DNA of 64,000 nt, from contig VBAH01000019.1 of the NCBI GenBank assembly GCA_005884685.1, positions 1 through 64,000 on the forward strand, read 5' to 3'. The notes beneath the pieces are model-generated. The model had not been told where the DNA came from and made no database searches. It saw only the letters and a list, made by a program, of their open reading frames with translations. This document shows, piece after piece, positions 48,361-59,122 of the stretch (positions within the stretch are counted from its first letter, which is position 1; each line of letters begins with the position of its first letter). A program made the position numbers and the translations under genes. The stretch is from Alphaproteobacteria bacterium (GTDB lineage Bacteria > Pseudomonadota > Alphaproteobacteria > Rhizobiales > Xanthobacteraceae).

Positions 48361-49683
48361 TTATTGCGCAAACCTCGCGACCGCTTCGGCCGGGGTGAGC
48401 ATGGTGCGGGTGCCGTCGGCGCGCTTCTTCAACTCGACCTGACCGGAGGCGAGCCCCTTCGGCCCGACCAGGATCTGCCACGGAATGCCGATCAGGTCGG
48501 CGGTCGCGAACTTGGCGCCGGGCCGCTCGTCGCCGTCGTGGTAGAGCACATCGATCCCGGCGGCGGTGAGAGCGCGATAGAGCTGTTCGCTTGCCGCATC
48601 GGTTGCGGCGTCGCCCTGCTTCAGGTTGAGGATGATGACGCGAAATGGCGCGACCGCCTCCGGCCACTTGATGCCGGCCTCATCGTGGCTCGCCTCGATG
48701 ATGGCGGCGACGAGACGCGACGGGCCGATGCCGTAGGAGCCCATGTGCACCGGCTTCTCGCTGCCGTCAGGGCCTGCGACCAGCGCTTTCATCGGCTCGG
48801 AATACTTGGTGCCGAAATAGAAGATGTGCCCGACCTCGATGCCGCGCGCCGAGACCTGCTTGTCGGCCGGCACGGTCGCATAGGCGGCGGCGTCATGTTT
48901 CTCCGAGGTCGCCGCATAGAGCGAGGTCCACTTGTCGACGATGCTCTGCAGGCCCGCGCCGTCGTCGAAACTCACGTCCTCGCCCGGCACCGCGAAATCC
49001 AGATAGTCGCGGTGGCAGAACACTTCGCTCTCGCCGGTGTCGGCGAGAATGATGAACTCGTGGCTCATGTCGCCGCCGATCGGGCCTGACTCCGCGCGCA
49101 TCGGAATCGACTTCAAGCCGAGCCGCGCGAAGGTGCGCAGGTAGGCGACGAACATCTTGTTGTAGGAATGCCTGCTGCCTTCCTGGTCGACGTCGAACGA
49201 ATACGCGTCCTTCATCAGGAACTCGCGCCCGCGCATCAGTCCGAAACGCGGACGCACCTCGTCGCGGAATTTCCACTGGATATGATAGAGGTTGAGCGGG
49301 AGATCCTTGTACGAGCGCACGTAGGCGCGGAAGATCTCCGTGATCATCTCCTCGTTGGTCGGGCCGTAGAGCATGTCGCGCTCGTGGCGGTCCTTGATGC
49401 GCAGCATCTCCTTGCCGTAGGCCTCGTAGCGCCCACTCTCGCGCCAGAGGTCGGCCGACTGGATCGTCGGCATCAGCAGCTCGATCGCGCCGGAGCGGTT
49501 CTGCTCCTCGCGCACGATGCGGCAGATCTTGTCGAGCACGCGCAGGCCGAGCGGGAGAAATGCGTAAATCCCCGCGGCTTCCTGCCGCATCATGCCCGCG
49601 CGCAGCATCAGCCGGTGCGAAACGATCTCCGCCTCTTTCGGGGTTTCGCGCAGAATCGGCAGGAAATAGCGGGACAGACGCAT
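48361..49683 (-). CDS. proS: Prolyl-tRNA synthetase, short bacterial type
   Basis: ProRS charges tRNA-Pro. The start [20 protein letters not shown] gives 440 residues, the length of the alphaproteobacterial form that lacks the editing insertion domain of E. coli ProRS. Class II motifs are present: [44 protein letters not shown] and the C-terminal anticodon domain with [13 protein letters not shown] before it. The long upstream region (49684-50240) is unusual, because DUF1467 normally lies directly upstream in related genomes. Confidence 0.96.
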   Translation of the reverse strand: MRLSRYFLPILRETPKEAEIVSHRLMLRAGMMRQEAAGIYAFLPLGLRVLDKICRIVREEQNRSGAIELLMPTIQSADLWRESGRYEAYGKEMLRIKDRHERDMLYGPTNEEMITEIFRAYVRSYKDLPLNLYHIQWKFRDEVRPRFGLMRGREFLMKDAYSFDVDQEGSRHSYNKMFVAYLRTFARLGLKSIPMRAESGPIGGDMSHEFIILADTGESEVFCHRDYLDFAVPGEDVSFDDGAGLQSIVDKWTSLYAATSEKHDAAAYATVPADKQVSARGIEVGHIFYFGTKYSEPMKALVAGPDGSEKPVHMGSYGIGPSRLVAAIIEASHDEAGIKWPEAVAPFRVIILNLKQGDAATDAASEQLYRALTAAGIDVLYHDGDERPGAKFATADLIGIPWQILVGPKGLASGQVELKKRADGTRTMLTPAEAVARFAQ

Positions 49684-50240
49684 GCAGCCGCGACTCAGGT
49701 GGGGGGACCGGACGCGACCCGAGTGAAACCGGAAGCCGACGGCAAACACAAGGGCCGCCAAGGCCTTCACGCCCCGGCGGCCGTCATTCCGGCGTCATCG
49801 ACTCGGCGCAAGGGGATGCCGGCAAACGTTACCCCGCGCCGCGTGTATGGTACGGCCCGTGCGCGCCTGAGTTCCCGGTTCGGCAAGAAAGTTGCGTTCT
49901 GTTCTGTGATGACATCCGATTTGACATCGGTTACGGTGCCGCCGCGCAAGGCAGAGACGAACGGTCGCAGAACCGGGGCTCTTTGCCGAGCAGCCCAAGT
50001 CTTGGGAGGGAGAGAGAGTCCGACGGCGCGAGCCTACGCTGCCGCCTCGACGACAAGAACAAGCCGGTCGGGACCATGGCTCACAAATGGGAAGACATTC
50101 GAGCAGGGCTTTGGCCCTGCTCATTTTTTTGTTCTCATCGCGCGGCACGGCGCGCGGAAGTTACCGCGCGGGTGATTGATTGTGCGCCGTGCGACAGCGG
50201 ATGATCGGGCTCCGATCCGTCCGGCCCCCCGAGGAGTGCC
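49684..50240. other. Long intergenic stretch with an orphan terminator
   Basis: These 557 bases hold the proS promoter side and the leader of the thioesterase gene. No gene can be supported: the open frames are short or lack a ribosome binding site. A TTGACA element lies at 49921 on the plus strand, without a clear -10. The only firm signal is the hairpin at 50101-50130. A small RNA transcribed to the right and ending there is possible. Confidence 0.5.
50101..50130 (+). terminator. Rho-independent terminator without an obvious gene in front
   Basis: A 9-base stem, GAGCAGGGC paired with GCCCTGCTC over a short loop, is followed by seven T. It is a strong plus-strand terminator, yet no plus-strand gene lies upstream. 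The nearest one downstream starts 110 bases later. Confidence 0.75.
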
Positions 50241-50630
50241 ATGCAGCTCGATCCCCTGCCCTTTGCCAAATTGATGGGCGTGTCCATCGTCAGCGTCGCG
50301 CCCGACCTGGTGGTCGGCGAACTGAAGGTACGCGAGGACCTGTGCACCCGCCCGAACGTGCTGCATGGCGGAGCCTATATGGCGTTCGCCGACACCATCG
50401 GCGCGGTCGCGACGGTGGCCAATCTGAAAGAAGGCGAGAGCACCACCACGATCGAGAGCAAGACCAACTTCTTTGCCGCGATTCCGCTGGGCGACACCGC
50501 ACGCGCCGAATGCACAGCCCTGCACAAGGGGCGCACCACCATGGTGTGGCAGACGAAAATTACGCGCGGCGACGGGCGGCTCGCGGCGGTCGTGACACAG
50601 ACGCAGCTGGTGTTGAAGGGGAGAACCTGA
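50241..50630 (+). CDS. PaaI-type hotdog thioesterase
   Basis: The 129-residue product has a single hotdog domain with MGVSIVSVAPDLVVGELKV, the RPNVLHGGAYMAFADTIGAV signature (HGG plus the catalytic Asp) and TTIESKTNFFAAIPLGD. This group hydrolyses acyl-CoA or aromatic CoA thioesters; the substrate is not clear. GAGGAG lies 5 bases before the ATG. It is convergent with the DUF1467 gene, with a family 1 repeat between. Confidence 0.88.
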   Translation: MQLDPLPFAKLMGVSIVSVAPDLVVGELKVREDLCTRPNVLHGGAYMAFADTIGAVATVANLKEGESTTTIESKTNFFAAIPLGDTARAECTALHKGRTTMVWQTKITRGDGRLAAVVTQTQLVLKGRT

Positions 50631-50631
50631 C

Positions 50632-50712
50632 CCGCTCATTCCCGCGAAAGCGGGAATCCAGTTCTTCCTCTTCGCGGGCTCTGGGTCCCCGCTTGCGCGG
50701 GGACGAGCGGAG
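50632..50712. repeat. Palindromic intergenic repeat, family 1
   Basis: The outer arms CCGCTCATTCCCGCGAAAGC and GCGCGGGGACGAGCGGAG match the element at 1491-1560, including the inner CGGGCTCTGGGT. It lies between the convergent thioesterase and DUF1467 genes and could end both transcripts. Confidence 0.85.
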
Positions 50713-50715
50713 AAC

Positions 50716-50988
50716 TCACTTCAGCAATCCCCACAGCGTGCCGAGATCGTCGAGCGTGACGAGGCGGTAGACGTAGGCGACCCAGCAGATCGCGAACACG
50801 ACGCTGGCGACCACGGTGGTCCAGATCAGCTTCGCCCCGAGCGCCGGGATTGTCGGTGCGCCGGGATCGTGGCCAGGCTCGACGTCCACGCCGGCCTCGC
50901 TCGCATTGCGCACGCCGAACGGCAGCACGGCGAACAGCACCACCCACCAGATGATGAAATAGATCGCGAGCGCGGTGGTGACGGACAT
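50716..50988 (-). CDS. DUF1467-family membrane protein
   Basis: The 90-residue product has two membrane spans (LAIYFIIWWVVLFAVLPFGV and LIWTTVVASVVFAICWVAYV) joined by a short acidic loop with EAGVDVEPGHDPGAP. The pattern is typical of DUF1467, a small conserved alphaproteobacterial family usually encoded between the mce and proS genes, as here. GGAGGAG stands before the ATG. Function unknown. Confidence 0.9.
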   Translation of the reverse strand: MSVTTALAIYFIIWWVVLFAVLPFGVRNASEAGVDVEPGHDPGAPTIPALGAKLIWTTVVASVVFAICWVAYVYRLVTLDDLGTLWGLLK

Positions 50989-50997
50989 CTACTCCTC

Positions 50998-51122
50998 CGT
51001 GTCCCGCACGCGATGCAGCACGGAGTGCTGCTTCGCAGATGCGGGACCGCACAACACTTCGGCGTTCCCGGCGATCCCGGGTCTGCGTCGCAGCACTTCG
51101 TGCTGCGCCGCGCCCGGGACAG
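50998..51122. repeat. Palindromic intergenic repeat, family 2
   Basis: The element runs from GTGTCCCGCACGCGATGCAG to GCGCCCGGGACAGGC, with the inner pairs CAGCACGGAGTGCTG and GCAGCACTTCGTGCTGC. It is related in reverse orientation to 5073-5193. It separates mce and DUF1467. Confidence 0.75.
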
Positions 51123-51125
51123 GCA

Positions 51126-51530
51126 CTACGCCTGCTCGATCTCGACCAGCGTGCCGCAAAAATCCTTCGGGTGCAGGAACAGCACCGGCTTGCCGTGCGC
51201 GCCGATCTTCGGATTGCCGTCGCCGAGGACGCGCGCCCCTTGCGCCTTCAGCCTGTCGCGCGCGGCAAGGATGTCGTCGACCTCGTAGCAGATGTGATGG
51301 ATGCCGCCGTCCGGATTGCGTTCGAGGAATTTCGCGATCGGCGAATTCTCGCCGAGCGGCTCGAGCAGCTCGATCTTGGTGTTCGGCAGCGTGATGAACA
51401 CCGTGTTTACGCCGTGATCCGGCTGCGCCACCACGGCCGACACATCGGCGCCGAGCGTGTCGCGGTAAAGCCTGGCGGCCTTGGCGATGTCGCCGACCGC
51501 AATGGCGACGTGATTGAGACGGCCGATCAT
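51126..51530 (-). CDS. mce: Methylmalonyl-CoA epimerase
   Basis: The epimerase interconverts the two methylmalonyl-CoA isomers on the way from propionyl-CoA to succinyl-CoA. The 134-residue product is a vicinal oxygen chelate fold with two halves. It shows IGRLNHVAIAVGDI (His ligand), FITLPNTKIELLEPL, GGIHHICYEVDDI (His ligand) and CGTLVEIEQ (Glu ligand). AAGGAGGAATT directly precedes the ATG, a strong ribosome binding site. Confidence 0.93.
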   Translation of the reverse strand: MIGRLNHVAIAVGDIAKAARLYRDTLGADVSAVVAQPDHGVNTVFITLPNTKIELLEPLGENSPIAKFLERNPDGGIHHICYEVDDILAARDRLKAQGARVLGDGNPKIGAHGKPVLFLHPKDFCGTLVEIEQA

Positions 51531-51540
51531 AATTCCTCCT

Positions 51541-51605
51541 TGTAGCCCGCATGCAGCGAAGCGGAATGCGGGTCCCGGATTTCGCTTCGCTCCATCCGGG
51601 CTACA
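51541..51605. repeat. Palindromic intergenic repeat, family 5
   Basis: The arms are TGTAGCCCGCATGCAGCGAA and CGCTCCATCCGGGCTACA, with the inner pair GGAATGCGGGTCCCGGATTTC. It lies between rnj and mce. A partial relative of one arm (CCGGGATGGAGCGGAGCGAA) occurs near 63001. Confidence 0.8.
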
Positions 51606-51617
51606 AAGCCGCGAAGC

Positions 51618-53279
51618 CTATACCGTTATCACCTGCACCAGACATATCGGCTTCTTCTGCCAATGGCCGGCGATGGCGGCGCGCACGCCGCGCTTGACCG
51701 CCTCTTCCACCGCCTGCGGATCGCGCCGGCGCGGCTTCGGCAGCGACTCGAATGTCTCGATCGCGGCATCGTAGGCGATCTCGTGCATCGATTTCCTGTC
51801 GGCGTTCGCTTCGGGGATGCCGATCAACTCCACGTCGGGATCGGCGAGCAGTGCGCCCTTGTCGGAGAGCGCCAGCGCGACCACGACGATGCCGGAGAAG
51901 CTCAGGCGCCGACGCTCCGCGACCGTGCGCTCTTCGGCCGAGATCAGCAGCGCGCCGTCCTTGTAGAGCCGAGCCGCCGGCACCTCGTCGATCACGCCGG
52001 CCGGATCGGGCGCAAGCCGCACCAGATCGCCGTCGCCGCACAGCACCACCTCGGGCACGCCGGCGGCGCGCGCGAGCTTGGCGTGCTCGGAGAGATGCAG
52101 CGCCTCGCCGTGCACCGGGATGGCGATGCGCGGGCGCACCCAGCGGTAGAGCTCCTCCATCTCGGCGCGGCGCGGATGGCCGGACACGTGCACCAGGTGC
52201 GTGCGGTCGGTGACCACCTCGATGCCCTGGCGCACCAGGCCGTTGATCACGCGGCCGACCGCCTTCTCGTTGCCCGGAATGGTGCGCGAGGAAAACACCA
52301 CGGTATCGCCTTTGCTGAACGTCACCTCGGGGTGCTGGTCCTCGGATATGCGCGCGAGCGCGGCGCGCGGCTCGCCCTGGCTGCCGGTGCACAGCGCCAC
52401 CACCTTGTCGGGCGGCAGGTGGCCGTAGACCTCGACGCTGCGGAATTCATTGATGCCGTCGAGATAGCCGCACTCGCGCGCGACCTGCGCGACGCGGTCC
52501 ATCGCGCGCCCGACCACCACCACTTCGCGGCCCGCCGCCGCGGCGGCTTCGGCGACCGCGCGCATGCGCGCCACGTTCGACGCGAAGGTCGTGATCGCGA
52601 TGCGGCCTTGCGCCGCCCCGATCAGCTCGCGCAGGGTCTTCGCCACGTCGGTTTCCGATGGTGAGCGGCCGTCGCGCACCGCGTTGGTGGAATCGCCGAC
52701 CAGCGCAAGACAGCCTTCCTGCCCGAGAGCGCGCAGCTTCGCCTCGTCGGTCGGCGGGCCGATGATCGGCGTCGGGTCGAGCTTCCAGTCGCCGGTGTGC
52801 AGCACGTTACCGAGCGGCGTGCGGATGATCAGCGCGTTCGATTCCGGGATCGAATGCGACACCGACACAAGCTCGATGTCGAACGGCCCGAGATGGATGC
52901 GACCGCCGAGCGGCACGACATTGACCGGAATATCGGGCGCGCCCGGCTCACCGAGCCGCTTGGCGACGAACAGCGCGGCGGTGAACGGGGTCGCATAGAC
53001 CGGCACGCGCAGGCGCGGCCACAGATCGAGCAGCGCGCCGAAATGATCCTCATGCGCGTGCGTGAGCACGAGCCCGAGCAGGTTGCGCCGCTCGGCGACC
53101 AGGAACGCGATGTCCGGCATGATCAGGTCGACACCGGGCAGATCGTCGCCTGCGAACGACACGCCGAGATCGACCGCGATCCACTGGCGCTTCGGCCCGT
53201 CGCCCAGCCCATAGAGCGCGAGATTCATCCCGATCTCGCCGACCCCGCCGAGCGGCGCGAAGAGCAGTTCTTGCGCCAT
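51618..53279 (-). CDS. rnj: Ribonuclease J
   Basis: RNase J is a metallo-beta-lactamase/beta-CASP nuclease with 5'-3' exonuclease and endonuclease activity on RNA. The start MAQELLFAPLGGVGEIGMNL gives 553 residues. The zinc motif is LTHAHEDHFGA, followed by SVSHSIPESNALII and VLHTGDWKLD. The beta-CASP part has TFASNVARMRAV and the HVSGHPRRAEMEELYRWVRP loop, and a C-terminal domain closes it. It overlaps birA by one base. Confidence 0.95.
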   Translation of the reverse strand: MAQELLFAPLGGVGEIGMNLALYGLGDGPKRQWIAVDLGVSFAGDDLPGVDLIMPDIAFLVAERRNLLGLVLTHAHEDHFGALLDLWPRLRVPVYATPFTAALFVAKRLGEPGAPDIPVNVVPLGGRIHLGPFDIELVSVSHSIPESNALIIRTPLGNVLHTGDWKLDPTPIIGPPTDEAKLRALGQEGCLALVGDSTNAVRDGRSPSETDVAKTLRELIGAAQGRIAITTFASNVARMRAVAEAAAAAGREVVVVGRAMDRVAQVARECGYLDGINEFRSVEVYGHLPPDKVVALCTGSQGEPRAALARISEDQHPEVTFSKGDTVVFSSRTIPGNEKAVGRVINGLVRQGIEVVTDRTHLVHVSGHPRRAEMEELYRWVRPRIAIPVHGEALHLSEHAKLARAAGVPEVVLCGDGDLVRLAPDPAGVIDEVPAARLYKDGALLISAEERTVAERRRLSFSGIVVVALALSDKGALLADPDVELIGIPEANADRKSMHEIAYDAAIETFESLPKPRRRDPQAVEEAVKRGVRAAIAGHWQKKPICLVQVITV

Positions 53280-54049
53280 CAGGTTTGAACTCGCGCGGGA
53301 GAGAACACTTCGCCGACCGTGATCGCCTCGAGCGCGCCGCCCGGCAGCCGCAGCATCAGGCGGCCGAGCGAATCGAGCGTCTCGAACGTGCCAGTGAGTT
53401 CGCGATCGGCAAGACGGACACGGATATCGCCACCGATTCCGGCGGCGTGCGCGAGCCATTCGGAGCGGATTTCTGCAAAGCCCGGGCCGCGATCCCAGTG
53501 CGCGACGCGCAGCAGCATCGTGCGTGACAGCGCATGCAGGAGCTCACCCGGTGAGACGGTGACGCCGTGCGCCGCGAGGCTCGTCGCCGGATACGCGAGA
53601 TTGTCCGGATGATGCGCGCAGTTCACCCCGATGCCGGCCGCGGCCGCGTTGGCGCCGCCGGCGCTCTCCGCCTCGATCAGGATGCCGGCGAGCTTCGCGC
53701 CATCGAGCAGCAGATCGTTCGGCCATTTGAGCTTGAGCTTGCGCGCAAGCTGCGGCGCGACGTCGACAATGCTGTCGCGCGCCGCCAGCGCCACAACGAA
53801 ACAGAGTTCCGGCAGACGCGCCGGCGCCGCCGCATCGGTCAGCAGCAGGCTCGCATAGAGATTGCCCGGCTCGGAGGTCCAGACATTGCCGCGCCGGCCG
53901 CGTCCGGCGGTCTGGCGCGCCGCCGCGATCCACACGGGCCCGCGCTCGCCGGCGCGCGCGCGCGCGAGCGCGTCGGCATTGGTCGAGGGAAGCGTGTCGC
54001 GCGCGGCGAGCCGCACGCCGGCGGCTTCCGCGTCAGGGTGAAGGTGCAT
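53279..54049 (-). CDS. birA: Biotin-[acetyl-CoA-carboxylase] ligase
   Basis: BirA attaches biotin to carboxylase carrier domains. The start [20 protein letters not shown] gives 256 residues. There is no N-terminal DNA-binding domain, so it is the enzyme-only type. The biotin-AMP motif is QTAGRGRRGNVWTSEPGNLY, followed by KLKWPNDLLLDGAKLAGILI and a C-terminal SH3-like domain. It overlaps nuoN and rnj by one base each, so the three genes are coupled. Confidence 0.95.
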   Translation of the reverse strand: MHLHPDAEAAGVRLAARDTLPSTNADALARARAGERGPVWIAAARQTAGRGRRGNVWTSEPGNLYASLLLTDAAAPARLPELCFVVALAARDSIVDVAPQLARKLKLKWPNDLLLDGAKLAGILIEAESAGGANAAAAGIGVNCAHHPDNLAYPATSLAAHGVTVSPGELLHALSRTMLLRVAHWDRGPGFAEIRSEWLAHAAGIGGDIRVRLADRELTGTFETLDSLGRLMLRLPGGALEAITVGEVFSPARVQT

Positions 54050-55482
54050 CAAAACAACGACTTTGCGGCAGCGGCCGCCGCCGATACCAGCGGCGCGGGA
54101 TAGACGAAAAACAATAGCACGAAAATACCGGTAACGCCGGTGACGACTTTCAGCAGGCCCGGCATCCGCTCGAACGGCTCTGCGGCCTCGTCGAAATACA
54201 TCACCTTCACGATGAGCAGATAATAGTAAGCGCCGACGACGCTCGCGAGCACGCCGATCACCGCAAGCGCATAGAGCCCGGCCTTGATGGCGGCGAGAAA
54301 TACGAAGTACTTCGCAAAAAATCCCGCGAGCGGCGGAATGCCCGCGAGCGAGAACATCATCGTCGCAAGGAAAAACGCCATCCCCGGCTTGGTACGCGCG
54401 AGGCCGGCGAGGTCGGAGATGTTCTCGACCAGGCCGTGGCTGGTGCGCATCGACAGGATGCAGGCGAAGGTGCCGAGCGTCATCGCGAGGTAGATCCCCA
54501 TGTAGACGATCACGCCCTGCACACCCTCCGGCGTCGCCGCCGCAAGCCCGATCAGCGCGAAGCCCATGTGGCCGATCGCCGAATAGGCCATCAGCCGCTT
54601 GATGTTGCGCTGGCCGATCGCCGCAAACGCCCCGAGCACCATCGAGGCGATCGAGACGAACACCACGATCTGCTGCCATTGCGGCGTGATCTCGGGGAAG
54701 GCCGTGATCGGCGCGCGCACGAAGATGGCGATGGCTGCGATCTTCGGCGCGGAGGCGAAGAACGCCGTCACCGGCGTCGGCGCGCCCTCGTAGACGTCGG
54801 GCGTCCACATGTGAAACGGCACCGCCGAGACCTTGAAGCAGAAGCCGGCGAACAGGAACACGAGGCCGAAGGTCAGCCCGAGACCGCCCTGCCCGGCAGC
54901 CTTGGCGATGCCGGCGAAGTTCACCGTGCCGGTGAAGCCGTAGATCAGCGACGCGCCGTAGAGCAGCATTCCGGACGAGAGCGCGCCGAGCACGAAATAT
55001 TTCAAGCCGGCCTCGGTCGAGCGGATGCTGTCGCGGTTGCTCGCCGCGACCACGTAGAGCGCGAGGCTCATCAGCTCGAGGCCGAGATAGAGCGCGATCA
55101 GGTCGGCGGCCGAGATCAGCATCAGCATGCCGGTCGTCGACAGCAGGATCAGGATCGCGAACTCGAACTTCTCCTGCCGTTCGGCCGCCTGGTAGTCGCG
55201 CGCGAGCGCAATCGTGGCGGCGGAGCCGGCCAGCGTCAGGATCTTCAGCACGCGGGCGAAGTCGTCGAGCACGAAGCCGCCGCCGAAGGTGACGATCCTG
55301 CCGGACGGCAGCGCGTAAACGACCAGCGCGGCGAGCACGAGCAGCGCGAAGGCGCAGCCGTTCACCAGTTGCACGCTGTTCTCGCGATAGGCGCCGACCA
55401 TCAGCAGGGCCATGGCGCCGACGACGAGCAGGATTTCCGGCAGCGCCGGGAGCAGCGCGGGCATCTCGACGATGGGGCTCAT
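54049..55482 (-). CDS. nuoN: NADH-quinone oxidoreductase subunit N
   Basis: NuoN is one of the three antiporter-like proton-pumping subunits of complex I. The 477-residue product starts [20 protein letters not shown] and has about 14 membrane spans. The conserved Glu lies in [13 protein letters not shown] and the Lys in [35 protein letters not shown] is the typical signature. It overlaps nuoM by 4 bases and birA by 1. Confidence 0.97.
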   Translation of the reverse strand: MSPIVEMPALLPALPEILLVVGAMALLMVGAYRENSVQLVNGCAFALLVLAALVVYALPSGRIVTFGGGFVLDDFARVLKILTLAGSAATIALARDYQAAERQEKFEFAILILLSTTGMLMLISAADLIALYLGLELMSLALYVVAASNRDSIRSTEAGLKYFVLGALSSGMLLYGASLIYGFTGTVNFAGIAKAAGQGGLGLTFGLVFLFAGFCFKVSAVPFHMWTPDVYEGAPTPVTAFFASAPKIAAIAIFVRAPITAFPEITPQWQQIVVFVSIASMVLGAFAAIGQRNIKRLMAYSAIGHMGFALIGLAAATPEGVQGVIVYMGIYLAMTLGTFACILSMRTSHGLVENISDLAGLARTKPGMAFFLATMMFSLAGIPPLAGFFAKYFVFLAAIKAGLYALAVIGVLASVVGAYYYLLIVKVMYFDEAAEPFERMPGLLKVVTGVTGIFVLLFFVYPAPLVSAAAAAAKSLF

Positions 55483-57011
55483 TTCGCCACCGTCAGTGGC
55501 GGGCGCGATACGTCCATCGCGGCCTTCTTCGGCCCCACGGCGGCTTGGTAGTTCTCCAGCAACTGCGCGACCGATGCGGCCGACATGTCGAGCACCGGCT
55601 TCGGATAGACGCCGAACAGGATCGTCAGGATGACCAGCGGCGCGAACACCAGGATCTCGCGCCGTCCGAGATCGCGCAATGCAACCAGCGCCGGCTTCTC
55701 CAGCACGCCGAAGATCACCTTGCGATAGAGCCAGAGCGCATAGCAGGCCGACAGGATCACGCCCACCGTCGCAAGCGTTGCGACCGGAATGTTGACGCGG
55801 AAGGTGCCGATCAGCGCGAGGAATTCGCCGATGAAGCCGGAGGTGCCCGGCAGCCCGACATTGGCGAGCGTAAACACCATGAACACGACCGCATACAGCG
55901 GCATGTTGTTCACGAGCCCGCCATAGGCGGCGATCTCGCGGGTGTGCATGCGGTCGTAGACCACGCCGACGCAGAGGAACAGCGCGGCCGATACGATGCC
56001 GTGCGAGATCATCTGGAAGATGCCGCCGGCGACGCCCTGCGCGGTGAGCGCGAAGATGCCCATGGTGACGAAGCCCATGTGGGCGACCGAGGAATACGCG
56101 ATCAGCTTCTTCATGTCCTCCTGCACCAGCGCGACCAGCGAGGTGTAGATCACGGCGACCACCGACAGCGTGAAGATCAGCGGCGCCAGATCCATCGAGG
56201 CGTGCGGAAACATCGGCACCGAGAAGCGCAGGAAGCCGTAGCCGCCCATCTTCAGGAGAATCGCGGCGAGGATCACCGAGCCCGCGGTCGGCGCCTCGAC
56301 GTGCGCATCGGGCAGCCAGGTGTGCACCGGCCACATCGGCATCTTCACGGCGAACGAGGCAAAAAACGCGAGCCACAGCCAGGTCTGCATGCCCTGCGGG
56401 AAAGCGTACTTCATCAGCGCCGGGATGTCGGTGGTGTTGGCCTGCCAGTACATCGCCATGATGGCGAGCAGCATCAGCACCGAGCCGAGCAGCGTGTAGA
56501 GGAAGAACTTGAAGCTCGCATAGACGCGTCGCGGGCCGCCCCACACGCCGATGATCAGGAACATCGGAATGAGGCCGCCCTCGAAGAACAGATAGAACAG
56601 CACCAGATCGAGCGCCGAGAACGTGCCGACCATCAGCGTTTCGAGCGCGAGGAACGCGATCATGTACTCCTTCACGCGCGTCTGGATCACCTCCCAGCTC
56701 GCGATGATGCAGAGCGGCATCAGGCCGGTGGTGAGGATCACGAACGGCAGCGAAATCCCGTCGACGCCCATGTGATAGGTGGAGAAGCCGCCGAGCCAGG
56801 AGGTCTTCTCCTCGAACTGGAATTCGGGGCTCGCCGGATCGAAGCGCCACACCAGTACGAGCGACACCGCGAAGGTGACGAGCGTGGTCCACAGCGCGGC
56901 CCAGCGCGCATTGCGCCGGGTGTGTTCGTCGTCGCCCTGCAACGCGGAAATCCACAGCACGCCGAGGATCGGCAGGAACGTGGTGATCGACAGGATCGGC
57001 CAGCTCGCCAT
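55479..57011 (-). CDS. nuoM: NADH-quinone oxidoreductase subunit M
   Basis: NuoM is the middle antiporter-like subunit of the complex I membrane arm. The start [20 protein letters not shown] gives 510 residues and 14 or so spans. Key sites are [13 protein letters not shown] (Glu), the [20 protein letters not shown] signature and the [15 protein letters not shown] helix. It overlaps nuoN by 4 bases and nuoL by 1. Confidence 0.97.
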   Translation of the reverse strand: MASWPILSITTFLPILGVLWISALQGDDEHTRRNARWAALWTTLVTFAVSLVLVWRFDPASPEFQFEEKTSWLGGFSTYHMGVDGISLPFVILTTGLMPLCIIASWEVIQTRVKEYMIAFLALETLMVGTFSALDLVLFYLFFEGGLIPMFLIIGVWGGPRRVYASFKFFLYTLLGSVLMLLAIMAMYWQANTTDIPALMKYAFPQGMQTWLWLAFFASFAVKMPMWPVHTWLPDAHVEAPTAGSVILAAILLKMGGYGFLRFSVPMFPHASMDLAPLIFTLSVVAVIYTSLVALVQEDMKKLIAYSSVAHMGFVTMGIFALTAQGVAGGIFQMISHGIVSAALFLCVGVVYDRMHTREIAAYGGLVNNMPLYAVVFMVFTLANVGLPGTSGFIGEFLALIGTFRVNIPVATLATVGVILSACYALWLYRKVIFGVLEKPALVALRDLGRREILVFAPLVILTILFGVYPKPVLDMSAASVAQLLENYQAAVGPKKAAMDVSRPPLTVAK

Positions 57012-59101
57012 CAGTGGCTCCCCGCGAACATGAACCACGTGATCAGCCCGGCGATGCCGATCAGCATCGCGAAGGCGTAGTGGTAGAGATAGCCGGTCTG
57101 CAGCCGCACCACGCTGCGGGTCACGTCGAGCACGCGCGCCGAGACGCCGTCCGGCCCGAGGCCGTCGATGATGCGCCCGTCGCCGCCCTTCCACAGCACG
57201 CGCCCGAGCCACAGCGCGGGGCGCACGAAGATCAGGTCGTACAGCTCGTCGAAGTACCACTTGTTGAGCAGGAACCGGTAGAGCGGCTCCTGCGTGCGCG
57301 CGAGGCTCGCCGGAATGTCGGGGCGGCGGATGTAGAACTGCCACGCCACGAGGAAGCCGATCGCCATCATCACGGTCGGGATATACGGGATCGACCAGTG
57401 CAGGCCGTGCATGTCGTGCAGGATGTGGTTGTCGGGGCCGAACTTGAGCGACTCGCGGAAGAATTCCGCGACCTTCTCGCCGGCAAACAGCTCCTTGAAC
57501 GGCAGGCCGGCAAAGATCGAGCCGGCGCTCAGGAAGATCAGCGGAATGAGAATGACCCACGGGCTCTCATGCGCGTGCTCGTGGGCGTGCTTGTCGGCGG
57601 GCTTGCCGTGGAAAGTCATGAACACGAGCCGCCACGAGTAGAACGAGGTGAGCAGCGCGGCGATCACCGTCATGGCGAAGGCATAGCCGGCGAACGGATT
57701 GTGGCCCGCGGCGGCGGCCTCGATGATCGCGTCTTTCGAGTAATAGCCGGCGGTGAGCGGGAAGCCGGTGAGCGCGAGCGTGCCGATCAGCATGCACACG
57801 TAAGTCACCGGCAGCTTGTCGCGCAGCCCGCCCATCTTGCGCATGTCCTGCTCGTGATGCATCGCGTGGATCACCGAGCCGGAGCCGAGGAACAACAGCG
57901 CCTTGAAGAACGCGTGCGTGAACAGGTGGAACATGCCGACCGAGTATGCGCCGACGCCCATCGCGACGAACATGTAGCCGAGCTGCGAGCAGGTCGAATA
58001 CGCGACCACGCGCTTGATGTCGTTCTGCACCAGGCCGACGGTCGCGGCGAAGAACGCCGTGGTCGCGCCGACCAGCGTCACGAACGCCTGCGCGTTCGGC
58101 GCCAGCTCGAACAGCGGGGAGAGCCGCGCCACCATGAACACGCCGGCGGTCACCATGGTGGCGGCATGGATCAGCGCGGAGACCGGCGTCGGGCCTTCCA
58201 TCGCGTCGGGCAGCCAGGTGTGCAGCAGGAATTGCGCCGATTTGCCCATCGCGCCCATGAACAGCAGCAGGCAGATCAGGGTCATCGCGTCGGCGTGCCA
58301 GCCGAAGAAGTCGATGGTCTTAGCCGTGAGCGACGGCGCCTGCGCGAACACGGTGTCGAGGTCGACCGCGCCGGTCATCATGAACACCGCGAAGATGCCG
58401 AGCGCGAAGCCGAAGTCGCCGACGCGGTTGACGACGAACGCCTTGATCGCGGCCGCGTTCGCCTCCGGCTTGTGGTACCAGAAGCCGATCAGCAGATAGC
58501 TCGCGAGCCCGACGCCCTCCCAGCCGAAGAACAGCTGCACCAGGTTGTCCGCCGTCACCAGCATCAGCATCGCGAAGGTGAACAGCGACAAGTAGGAGAA
58601 GAAGCGCGGCCGGTGCGGATCCTCCTCCATGTAGCCGATCGAATAGAGGTGCACGAAAGCCGACACCGTGGTGACCACCACCAGCATCACGGCGGTCAGC
58701 GTGTCGACGCGGATGCCCCAGTCCACCTTGAGATCGGCCGAATAGATCCACGCAAGCAGCACTTCGCGCGAATCCTGGTGGCCGAAGCCAACGCGGTAGA
58801 ACGCCATCCACGACAGCACCGTCGCGACGAACAGGAACAGCGTGGTGACGAGCTCGGCGGCGCGCGAGCCGGCGGCGGGCGGCGCGACCGGGTGGTCCTC
58901 GTGGGTCGCATGGTGGATGACGGCGTGATCGCCATGCGGCGACGGCGCGCCGCCGCCGGTATGCGGGCCGAGGTCGGTCGCGTGGTCCTCCGCGCCGGGC
59001 GCGGGATCGGCGCCGGGATGGCGCGCGCGCGCGCCGGCAATCGAGATCAGCGCCGCAACGATGCAGCCGAGCAACGGCAGGAAGACGATCGCCTGATACA
59101 T
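57011..59101 (-). CDS. nuoL: NADH-quinone oxidoreductase subunit L with a His-rich loop
   Basis: NuoL is the distal antiporter-like subunit with the long lateral helix of complex I. The 696-residue product has the standard features: [60 protein letters not shown] and the C-terminal helix. Between the first two spans it carries an insertion of about 50 residues (about 27-77). This is rich in His, Pro, Gly and Asp, for example [17 protein letters not shown], with nine His. That loop is expected on the periplasmic side and may bind metal, or may be only a flexible spacer. Confidence 0.96.
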   Translation of the reverse strand: MYQAIVFLPLLGCIVAALISIAGARARHPGADPAPGAEDHATDLGPHTGGGAPSPHGDHAVIHHATHEDHPVAPPAAGSRAAELVTTLFLFVATVLSWMAFYRVGFGHQDSREVLLAWIYSADLKVDWGIRVDTLTAVMLVVVTTVSAFVHLYSIGYMEEDPHRPRFFSYLSLFTFAMLMLVTADNLVQLFFGWEGVGLASYLLIGFWYHKPEANAAAIKAFVVNRVGDFGFALGIFAVFMMTGAVDLDTVFAQAPSLTAKTIDFFGWHADAMTLICLLLFMGAMGKSAQFLLHTWLPDAMEGPTPVSALIHAATMVTAGVFMVARLSPLFELAPNAQAFVTLVGATTAFFAATVGLVQNDIKRVVAYSTCSQLGYMFVAMGVGAYSVGMFHLFTHAFFKALLFLGSGSVIHAMHHEQDMRKMGGLRDKLPVTYVCMLIGTLALTGFPLTAGYYSKDAIIEAAAAGHNPFAGYAFAMTVIAALLTSFYSWRLVFMTFHGKPADKHAHEHAHESPWVILIPLIFLSAGSIFAGLPFKELFAGEKVAEFFRESLKFGPDNHILHDMHGLHWSIPYIPTVMMAIGFLVAWQFYIRRPDIPASLARTQEPLYRFLLNKWYFDELYDLIFVRPALWLGRVLWKGGDGRIIDGLGPDGVSARVLDVTRSVVRLQTGYLYHYAFAMLIGIAGLITWFMFAGSH

Positions 59102-59122
59102 GCGACGCTACGCCCTCTCCTT

